12,874 bases of DNA from Deltaproteobacteria bacterium (GTDB taxonomy: Bacteria > Desulfobacterota > DSM-4660 > Desulfatiglandales > B25-G16): contig JAGYMO010000169.1 of NCBI GenBank assembly GCA_018400255.1, forward strand, positions 1 to 12,874, given 5' to 3'. This document shows, one piece after another, positions 7,218-12,874 of the stretch; position 1 is the first letter of the stretch; each line of letters begins with the position of its first letter. The position numbers were made by a program, and so were the translations under genes. The notes under the pieces were generated by a model, which saw only the letters and a program-made list of their open reading frames with translations, did no database searches and was not told where the DNA came from.

Positions 7218-8546
7218 CTAATTAAGCATTAATTTAGGAAGCCATAAGGTTAATTGAGGGAATATATATAATAGTATCAAAGTCGGTAATTCAATGAATA
7301 GATAAGGAACGACTCCTCTTATTATATCACCGTCTGTTACTTCTGGAGGAGCAACACCTTTTAGAAAAAATATATTATATGCAAATGGCGGCGTTATGTA
7401 TGACATCTTTAAGACAACGCAAAAAAGCAATGCAAACCATACTGGATCGGCACCAATTGTTTTAAGTATGGGAACGAATATAGGGACTATCACTAATAGT
7501 ATACCAATCCAGTCCATAAACATGCCTAAGACAAAAACTATAAGCAGCATAATCATGATTGAAACAAGCTTATTCCCTCCGCTAATACCAAAAATAAACG
7601 CCTCTATTACCTCTGCACCCCCTAAAGCCATGAATGATGTAGTAAAAAAACCAGCGAGCAACATTATCAAAAAGACCATGCCGCAGGTTTTTGCGAGAGT
7701 GAGAAGTGCCTTTTGCAGGGTTGAAAAACTTAAATTCCCGTAAAGCGCGGTGAGCAATACGGAGATAAAGGCGCCCACGGCAGCTGCTTCAGTAGGTGAA
7801 GCAATGCCGGCAAATATTGAGCCTAAAACACCCAGAATAAGAGCTACGGGAGGAAAAAGATCTCTTAGCACCAAGAGAATCATTTTCCCGCCTGTTATCT
7901 CATTTCTGGTTTCACGGTGTAGGGGTGGCCCTAACTTTGGATTAATCGCGCATCGTATAGCGATATACGTTAAATAGGATATACCCAATATCAGACCTGG
8001 CACAACAGCTGCGATAAAAAGACGGGCTATTCCAATCCCCGAAGCAGGCCCATATAAAATCAGCATTATGCTGGGCGGAATAATAACCCCTAACCCCCCT
8101 CCGCCAGCTATACACCCTGCAACCATGCTTTTATCATAGCCGCGCGATAACATCGCGGGCATGGCCACAAGCCCCATCATGACTACGGTGGTCCCTGCTA
8201 TGCCGGTGCAAGCATCGAAGATGATAATTGCTATCATAGTTCCCAGCAGTAACCCGCCTTTTAAGCGGCCCATCAAAAGGTGCATAGTGCTGTATAGCCT
8301 CTCAGCTATTCCTGCCTGCTCTAACATACATCCCATAAAAATAAAAAGGGTGATGGCCTCCATCTCGTAGCTTGTCATCATGGTCATTGTTCGAGCGGGT
8401 AGCATTGCAATGAGGTCCATACCCCAAGCAATATATCCAAATATCAACGCTAAAATACCCAAAACAAATGCAACGTGGAAACCAGCAACTATTAGGCCTA
8501 TAAGACCTAAAAACATTACTATGGCGAGTTGTGTTTCTGTCATCAT
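7218..8546 (-). CDS. TRAP transporter large permease (DctM family)
   Basis: This 442-residue inner-membrane protein is hydrophobic throughout, with about 12 predicted segments, the usual length for DctM. Family signatures include ITLFIFMGCMLEQAGIAERL (65-84), FDACTGIAGTTVVMMGLVAM (110-129), GGGGLGVIIPPSIMLILYG (148-166) and a late PPFAYNIFFLKGVAP segment. It would form the ion-coupled elevator of the classical TRAP system with the DctQ and DctP proteins encoded upstream. Its ATG overlaps the DctQ stop (ATGA), implying translational coupling. Two ATGs stand in tandem; AAGGA abuts the first, so the second may be the one actually used. Substrate unknown. Confidence 0.96.
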   Translation of the reverse strand: MMTETQLAIVMFLGLIGLIVAGFHVAFVLGILALIFGYIAWGMDLIAMLPARTMTMMTSYEMEAITLFIFMGCMLEQAGIAERLYSTMHLLMGRLKGGLLLGTMIAIIIFDACTGIAGTTVVMMGLVAMPAMLSRGYDKSMVAGCIAGGGGLGVIIPPSIMLILYGPASGIGIARLFIAAVVPGLILGISYLTYIAIRCAINPKLGPPLHRETRNEITGGKMILLVLRDLFPPVALILGVLGSIFAGIASPTEAAAVGAFISVLLTALYGNLSFSTLQKALLTLAKTCGMVFLIMLLAGFFTTSFMALGGAEVIEAFIFGISGGNKLVSIMIMLLIVFVLGMFMDWIGILLVIVPIFVPILKTIGADPVWFALLFCVVLKMSYITPPFAYNIFFLKGVAPPEVTDGDIIRGVVPYLFIELPTLILLYIFPQLTLWLPKLMLN

Positions 8547-9043
8547 TCCTTCCCTTTTATAACAACTGATAGGCTGCGAATAAGCTCTGCTACGCCCTGA
8601 AGGCCTAACAGGCCAAAGGCTATTGGAATCATCGTTTTAATGGGATAAACAGGGGCTCCTACTGTTGTATGCCACGAGCATTCCTTAATCTCCCATGCGG
8701 TTAAAGCAAAGGGAATGCCGTAGAAAACCAATGCCCCGCATACAGTCAAGAGAAATAAGTAGGAAATAGAGCTAACTATTGCCCGCATCCTCAACGGGTA
8801 TAGCTTAAATATCGGATCTACCCTGACATGGCCTTTTTGGACGAGTGTATAGGTAAATGCAAAGAGAAAAACCATGGAATAAAACATCCAGGCAAGTTCA
8901 AAAGACCAGTCGTCACCCCTTCCAAAAAAGTACCGCTCTATAACTATGGCGACAGTAACGAGCATTTGAAAGACAACGAACCAGCTCGAAATAACTCCTG
9001 ATATACGACTAGCACTGTCAATATATTTCAAAAAACGATCCAT
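8543..9043 (-). CDS. TRAP transporter small permease (DctQ family)
   Basis: This 166-residue protein has four hydrophobic segments (about 15-35, 50-68, 85-107, 130-150), as in DctQ proteins. The diagnostic loop is FELAWMFYSMVFLFAFTYTL (44-63), then QKGHVRVDPIF (64-74), the family's G.HVRVD motif. It scaffolds the DctM elevator at the inner membrane and contributes to docking of the binding protein. The only in-frame ATG start has a stop codon close upstream; the ribosome site is GAGGA adjacent to the start or AAAGG about nine bases away. It overlaps the DctM gene by four bases and lies 86 bp after the DctP gene. Confidence 0.94.
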   Translation of the reverse strand: MDRFLKYIDSASRISGVISSWFVVFQMLVTVAIVIERYFFGRGDDWSFELAWMFYSMVFLFAFTYTLVQKGHVRVDPIFKLYPLRMRAIVSSISYLFLLTVCGALVFYGIPFALTAWEIKECSWHTTVGAPVYPIKTMIPIAFGLLGLQGVAELIRSLSVVIKGKE

Positions 9044-9080
9044 TCCTCATACCTTTATTTAAAGTAACATCGTCAAAGAC

Positions 9081-9120
9081 CGCTTCTCCTCTCCTTAAAT
9101 CTAAAAGAAGAGGGGAAGCG
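9081..9120 (-). promoter_or_regulatory. Intercistronic hairpin between DctP-type and DctQ genes
   Basis: Arms at 9109-9120 and 9081-9092 pair over 12 bp with one mismatch on the minus transcript (CGCTTCCCCTCT with AGAGGAGAAGCG) around a 16-base AT-rich loop. No T-run follows, so it is a better candidate for an mRNA 3'-end stabiliser or processing site than a full terminator. Such a hairpin would keep the binding-protein message more abundant than the permease message. Confidence 0.55.
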
Positions 9121-9129
9121 TGTATTCTA

Positions 9130-10197
9130 TTACCAGGGCTCTATGGCATATTTCTTATATTTGTCAAAAAAAACCTTCTGGTGATCAAGTATTTTCTTGG
9201 CCCAGGGATCACCTGAGGCAAGTATTCTATCCCTTGCTCTTTCTGTGGCCTTCTCAAATTCCGCCTGCATTTCCGGTGTTACCTTTATTACCTCCCATTT
9301 ATCCTGCCACTTTTCGGCGATAACTTGATCCATATACCCACCATATTCAAAGGAATGCCACATGCTTGCATCTGCCGCATATTTCACTACTTTCTTGAGG
9401 TCGTCCGGCAAGGCATTCCATGATTCCATGTTAATAAATACCTGTACAGTCGCCCCAACAGGCTGATGGATATAGCCAACCAGTACGTATTTCGCAACAT
9501 CTTCTATCCCTGATTTTGAATCGATGTAAAATGAGCTCATCTCGCAGGCATCCAGTTCGCCTCTTGACATGGCCGGCGTGACATCAGTCATCGGGATTGA
9601 AACACAGGTAGCCCCTAATTCTTCGAAGAATACCTTATTTAAACCTGAGGTTCGGATCTTTAGACCCTTGAAATCCTCTATCTTTCTAATAGGCTTTATA
9701 GAATAAACAGCCTCAGAGGCCGTAATAACAGCTGGAAAGCTTATAAGGTTGTATTTTGTCTTAAAATATTCGTTATAAAGATCTAAACCTCCCCCTTCGT
9801 ATAGATATCTTACCTGCGAAAAGATGCTTTCATTTGTCCATCCCGGCCTGCTTCCAATGGATAGGCCTGCATAGGGCAAAGTACCGGCAACATACATACC
9901 GCTGTTATGCGTCAGGTCTAATCTTCCAGCTGATGTCTCAGTCATGGCCTCTATCGGTCCCACGATTTCGCCAGCGGCAAACATCTTCGGGATAACCAAC
10001 CTGCCGCCACTCATCGTATTAAGTGCTTCAAGAAAATATTCTGCCTCATCATGAAAGGCATCACCGCGGTTCCAGGCTGATTGTGCCCTCCATTTAATCA
10101 CCTCGTCCTTTGCTTGGGCTGAACCGTCAAATAATATAACTGAAAACATAAAAGCAACTACAAATACCATACATAATGAAAACCACTTCTTTGTCAT
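9130..10197 (-). CDS. dctP: TRAP transporter solute-binding protein (DctP family)
   Basis: This 355-residue periplasmic protein has a signal peptide of about residues 1-29, predicted cut after SAQA. The mature part shows the DctP pattern: IKWRAQSAWNRGDAF (34-48), GGRLVIPKMFAAGEIVGP (64-81), DFKGLKIRTSG (175-185, Arg182 being the conserved residue that salt-bridges the ligand carboxylate), and GELDACEMSS (213-222). A carboxylate ligand is therefore likely, though its identity is not readable. The ATG start has GAGGGAGG about seven bases upstream. The 103-bp gap back to the GntR stop also contains an isolated AAAGGAGG (near 10271-10278) with no useful frame behind it, and I see no terminator there. 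The gene heads the dctP-dctQ-dctM set and is probably co-transcribed with the regulator. Confidence 0.95.
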   Translation of the reverse strand: MTKKWFSLCMVFVVAFMFSVILFDGSAQAKDEVIKWRAQSAWNRGDAFHDEAEYFLEALNTMSGGRLVIPKMFAAGEIVGPIEAMTETSAGRLDLTHNSGMYVAGTLPYAGLSIGSRPGWTNESIFSQVRYLYEGGGLDLYNEYFKTKYNLISFPAVITASEAVYSIKPIRKIEDFKGLKIRTSGLNKVFFEELGATCVSIPMTDVTPAMSRGELDACEMSSFYIDSKSGIEDVAKYVLVGYIHQPVGATVQVFINMESWNALPDDLKKVVKYAADASMWHSFEYGGYMDQVIAEKWQDKWEVIKVTPEMQAEFEKATERARDRILASGDPWAKKILDHQKVFFDKYKKYAIEPW

Positions 10198-10300
10198 TTT
10201 TTCCTCCCTCGTTAAAAAATTATCGCGTCATAGTCCCTTTTTAAAAAAGTTTTTTGTAGAATGCGTTCCTCCTTTCTGTTTAAGGTTAAACACACAGGCA

Positions 10301-10981
10301 CTAATTACTTAATTGGCCTTTTAGGCCGCTATTCAAAATCTTGTTTTTTAAAAAATCAAAGGTGTAATTGATGTGTTCTTTCATAAATTTTTGTGCTTTT
10401 GTATATTCACCATTCTTAATAAACTCCAAAATTTGTTTATGCTCCTCGATTGAGCGCCTACCAGAAGTGGGGATATATAGATAAACAAATTGATATCTGG
10501 CCAGATGAGAAGAAATTGAATTGTAACAATGAATAACCCAGTTGTTACCGGTGGATTCAATCAGCTTTATATGAAAATCCACAAATGCCTTGAGATAGTT
10601 GAATATCTCCTCTCCATTATCTTGTGAAGGCACAGATAGACGTGATGCTGCTTCTACAGACGCAATGACATTAGGAAGCATTCTGATATTTTTCCCCTTT
10701 AATATATCAATAGAGTAGCATTCGAGCATCTCTCTTGCCTGATAAGTATTTTTCAGGTCTTCTATCGATATATTAGTAACATTAGTCCCCTTTCGTGGGC
10801 AATTTACGACAAGGTGTTCATTTTCCAAAATCCTTAAAGCCTCGCGTATAGGAGGTCTGCTGATTTTGAGCCGGGCGGCTAAATCTGTTTCATTGATTCT
10901 TTGTCCGGCAGCCATTTCACCTGTTATTATTTGCTTCCTCAAAAATTCTGTTGCTATATTGGTTACGCTTTTAATTTCCAT
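10301..10981 (-). CDS. GntR-family transcriptional regulator, FadR/FCD subfamily
   Basis: This 226-residue protein has an N-terminal winged helix-turn-helix (about 5-72) with the signature GQRINETDLAARLKISRPPI (27-46) and REALRILENEHLV. The all-helical FCD effector domain covers about 75-215, with FHIKLIESTGNN (136-147), EEHKQIL (179-185) and KEHI (201-204). Likely metal or effector histidines are 137, 181 and 203. The usual Asp four residues before the first His appears to be Phe133, with Asp135 two residues before, so the metal site may be altered. FCD regulators usually sense small carboxylates and repress neighbouring transporter and enzyme genes. Its own promoter overlaps tandem 7-bp repeats, suggesting autoregulation. 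It lies between the AcnX genes (181-bp gap) and the dctP gene (103 bp). Confidence 0.93.
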   Translation of the reverse strand: MEIKSVTNIATEFLRKQIITGEMAAGQRINETDLAARLKISRPPIREALRILENEHLVVNCPRKGTNVTNISIEDLKNTYQAREMLECYSIDILKGKNIRMLPNVIASVEAASRLSVPSQDNGEEIFNYLKAFVDFHIKLIESTGNNWVIHCYNSISSHLARYQFVYLYIPTSGRRSIEEHKQILEFIKNGEYTKAQKFMKEHINYTFDFLKNKILNSGLKGQLSN

Positions 10982-10994
10982 GTTTATTTCCTGC

Positions 10995-11015
10995 CTACAG
11001 TCTACAGTCTACAAT
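10995..11015 (-). repeat. Three tandem 7-bp repeats, candidate operator
   Basis: On the plus strand, CTACAGT (10995-11001), CTACAGT (11002-11008) and CTACAAT (11009-11015) stand head to tail with no spacer. They cover the -10 and predicted start of transcription of the GntR gene, ending about 14 bases before its ATG. This placement is typical of a repressor site. A 7-bp period is not a whole helical turn, but every third half-site would lie on the same face. Binding by the adjacent GntR protein is inference. Confidence 0.6.
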
Positions 11016-11078
11016 AGTTCAAGGCTATTCCATTTGTCAAGAAAAAATATGCTTGATTTTTTTATTTTAAAAAAAATG
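11011..11078 (-). promoter_or_regulatory. Sigma70-type promoter with AT-rich upstream tract for the GntR gene and downstream transporter genes
   Basis: The minus strand carries TTGACA (11040-11035, perfect -35), an 18-base spacer, and TATTGT (11016-11011, four of six matches to the -10). Immediately upstream, about 11041-11078, are A- and T-tracts that could act as an UP element. The predicted start falls in the tandem repeats about 20-25 bases before the ATG. This is the best promoter in the window and would serve the GntR gene and probably the TRAP operon behind it. Confidence 0.65.
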
Positions 11079-11162
11079 GAAAGGAATGAGGCAAGTGTAA
11101 AAAATAGAGTATGTTTAATGAAGGGAGAATAAGGAGGCGTGGAATCAGGGTTTGGCTGTAAT

Positions 11163-11567
11163 CTATTTTTCTAAAATTTCTATAAGGCCTGATGTGGCAT
11201 CAACCTTGACATAATCACCGGTTTTTATAATTTCGACTACATTAGCATCCGGGCGATCAACAGCAGGGATCTCTGATGCTATTACCGCGCCGGATAGGAC
11301 TGGCTCACTTTCGAGGCAGATTATGGCAGCGGGTGCCTTCCCGTTTTTCTTTGCGTTCCAGGCTGCGAAATCACAGCCGCTGGAGCCTTTTCCAGTCGTA
11401 AATACAAAAATTGTATTAACTACATTTACCCCCTCCAATGTATGGCGAGGCATACATATACTGCCGGTAACCGGGTCAAGGTCTCCCAAAAAGGCGAAAG
11501 GCCCGTTGTATACAACCGCCTTACCTTCTGCCTTTCCGGCACTAACCATATGTGCTTTTATTTCCAT
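11163..11567 (-). CDS. Aconitase X small subunit (DUF126 swivel domain)
   Basis: This 134-residue protein matches the AcnX swivel domain: SAGKAEGKAVVY (9-20), LGDLDPVTGSI (27-37), RHTLEGVNVVNTIFVF (41-56), TTGKGSSG (58-65, with the serines expected in the active site) and APAAIICLESEPVLSGAV (78-95). It pairs with the large subunit to form an Fe-S dehydratase. I chose the ATG at 11567 (MEIKAHMVSAGK), with AGGAG about ten bases upstream, over an in-frame start 48 bases earlier that would lie deep in the large-subunit gene and add a non-conserved basic tail. The gene overlaps the large-subunit gene by ten bases. No terminator is evident after the stop, so some readthrough into the GntR gene is possible. 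Confidence 0.9.
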   Translation of the reverse strand: MEIKAHMVSAGKAEGKAVVYNGPFAFLGDLDPVTGSICMPRHTLEGVNVVNTIFVFTTGKGSSGCDFAAWNAKKNGKAPAAIICLESEPVLSGAVIASEIPAVDRPDANVVEIIKTGDYVKVDATSGLIEILEK

Positions 11568-12817
11568 TTTGGCATTTCTCCTTTCCATTTTCCTGTTATG
11601 GCTGCATTTATGCATTCTTCCTCAGTACCAAAAAATACATTAACACCACAGACAGAGGCTATATAATGCGCACTGCGCGCAGAGTTTGTCGCAGCACTTT
11701 TTGCTTGCTTATCCCCAGCAATATCCGCCCTGGTGAAAGGATTTGCAATAGAAGGACAGGCAGGGAGAAAATGACCTCCTGCCCTCTCGATAATACTCGC
11801 CCAACCCTGCTGCCTTGCTAGGGCCTCAACCGGCGCGGAGGCTCCTATCAACATGGATGTTCGTAAGGTTTTATCTTCAAGCAGGGAGGCTATTCGCCCA
11901 ATCTCATCGATCGTTGCATGGGGGCATCCAAAAGCTACGTGCTCCACCTTATCATCATCCCATACATTAAGCTTTTCCCATGTTTCTTGCATTTCGCGCT
12001 TCCCAACCTGAATTGCCTCCTGGTTTTTCTTATTTCCCAAGGCAGCTTCCAATGTAGGTGCTTCGGGTGTTGTACCTACGATATGGGCTAATGTAACAGC
12101 ACCTGAGCTGGGCATTGATATGACTAACGCCCTGGCAAAATCAAAAGGAATAGTAGGTGGTAAGCCACTAACTGCAACAGGTTTGAAGCCTGGTATCTGA
12201 TCGCCAATATAGTAACCAAGACAGTGATAATGCGCAATAGTCCAATCTGAAGTGTCTAAATTTTTAACATCTACGATATAGTCTGCGTAACGGTTTTCAG
12301 GGATAAGAAGGCCCATCAGCGGAGTTCGGCCGCATACTGCGGCAGCTAGTGATACAAGAATTCCCATTCTATCTACCCTTGCGCCAAATAGGCTATTGTT
12401 GGCTACCTGCATGCAGCTGCCTGCCATAGGCACTATATCACCTTTTCTTGGAAATATACCGAGAAGATACTCGGCACAGGTCTCTGTGCGCAACCATCCC
12501 AGCTCAAGATACCTTTTTAGTTTTTCATTATGTTCCTTCTCCCAGTTATCCGCGAAGCTCAAACCCCACTCCTTCCACTTCTCAGGGGAATAAGACGGAT
12601 GAGTGGTCACCCTGTGCGGGGTGCCGGTTAGATCCTCTGTAAACATATCCCAGAAATCCTTCGGGCAAAAGTCATAACTGATGTGTGCATACGTAATCGG
12701 ACTTAATCTCTCTGCATCAAAGGAATCTCCAAGTTTCACTATTAGTTCTATTGATCTCTGAACACCACTGCCATATTTCCCATCGAGCATCCGTTTTTCT
12801 TCATCCGTAAGAAACAT
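11558..12817 (-). CDS. Aconitase X large subunit (DUF521), Fe-S dehydratase
   Basis: This 419-residue cytoplasmic enzyme subunit has AcnX features in order: LTDEEKRMLDGKYGSGVQRS at the N-terminus, ETCAEYLLG (112-120), SLFGARVDRMG (142-152), GRTPLMGL (163-170), VGTTPEAPT (247-255), FGCPHATIDEI (296-306), ACPSIANP (353-360) and TNSARSAHYIA (377-387). Cys114, Cys298 and Cys354 are the likely cluster ligands. Characterised members dehydrate cis-3-hydroxy-L-proline (bacteria) or mevalonate 5-phosphate (archaea). The usual W.ESSA.xFANS segment is replaced by PMAGSCMQVANNS (130-142), so the substrate may differ. The ATG start has AAAGGG about nine bases upstream. With the small subunit it is probably the central enzyme of the catabolic locus. 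Confidence 0.92.
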   Translation of the reverse strand: MFLTDEEKRMLDGKYGSGVQRSIELIVKLGDSFDAERLSPITYAHISYDFCPKDFWDMFTEDLTGTPHRVTTHPSYSPEKWKEWGLSFADNWEKEHNEKLKRYLELGWLRTETCAEYLLGIFPRKGDIVPMAGSCMQVANNSLFGARVDRMGILVSLAAAVCGRTPLMGLLIPENRYADYIVDVKNLDTSDWTIAHYHCLGYYIGDQIPGFKPVAVSGLPPTIPFDFARALVISMPSSGAVTLAHIVGTTPEAPTLEAALGNKKNQEAIQVGKREMQETWEKLNVWDDDKVEHVAFGCPHATIDEIGRIASLLEDKTLRTSMLIGASAPVEALARQQGWASIIERAGGHFLPACPSIANPFTRADIAGDKQAKSAATNSARSAHYIASVCGVNVFFGTEEECINAAITGKWKGEMPKWK

Positions 12818-12854
12818 CGTTATTACCCTTTATCACTATATTGTAAGTCAACTA

Positions 12855-12873
12855 CTATCCCTAAAAGGGATAG
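12855..12873. repeat. Perfect 8-bp inverted repeat upstream of the AcnX genes
   Basis: CTATCCCT, an AAA spacer, then AGGGATAG, ending one base before the window edge and centred about 47 bases before the AcnX large-subunit ATG. No T-run follows on the minus strand, so it is not an obvious terminator for an upstream gene. An operator for the AcnX promoter is plausible. Nothing resembling it occurs at the GntR promoter. Confidence 0.45.
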
Positions 12874-12874
12874 C

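Noticed and set aside
10995..11015. CRISPR-like or minisatellite array
   Set aside because: There are only three 7-bp units without spacers; promoter placement favours an operator or chance.
11568..11615. Longer AcnX small-subunit start (adds MHKCSHNRKMERRNAK)
   Set aside because: The extension lies inside the large-subunit gene, is not part of the conserved domain, and the internal ATG at 11567 has a better ribosome site.

Overview
All genes in this 12.9 kb window lie on the minus strand, so transcription runs from high to low coordinates. The DNA is AT-rich (about 40% GC by eye). I see no rRNA, tRNA, CRISPR array, transposase or phage gene. The mix of TRAP and TAXI transporters, a split aconitase-X dehydratase, an SPL-family radical SAM protein beside a ParB-like protein, and strong AGGAGG-type ribosome sites fits a Gram-negative anaerobe, most likely a Desulfobacterota (delta-proteobacterial) lineage. 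That placement is inference from gene content only.

Region A (12817 to 11163) holds the large and small subunits of an aconitase-X (AcnX) type Fe-S dehydratase, with overlapping reading frames. Region B (10981 to 6783) has a GntR/FCD regulator behind a good sigma70-type promoter that overlaps three tandem 7-bp repeats. It is followed by a complete classical TRAP transporter (DctP-type binding protein, DctQ, DctM) and a small cupin. Region C (6672 to 1872) holds an M24 (creatinase/aminopeptidase-fold) protein that has lost four of its five metal ligands, a small lipoprotein, and a second tripartite transporter of the TAXI class (binding protein plus fused 4TM-12TM permease). Region D (1871 to 1568) is a 304-bp gap with a doubtful 75-codon frame, possibly a dispersed repeat. 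Region E (1567 to 1) is a separate two-gene unit: a ParB-like protein overlapping, at GTGA, an SPL-family radical SAM protein cut by the window edge.

Regions A to C read as an uptake-and-breakdown locus for a small organic acid or cyclic/amidated amino-acid-like solute. Two high-affinity binding-protein transporters bring substrate in, the M24 fold protein may cleave a C-N bond without metal, AcnX would dehydrate a hydroxylated product, and the GntR protein would sense an effector. The substrate cannot be read from the sequence. Hydroxyproline-like compounds are suggested by AcnX, and creatine/ectoine-like compounds by the metal-less M24 fold. A hairpin follows each binding-protein gene, before the permease genes, and the second looks able to adopt alternative folds.
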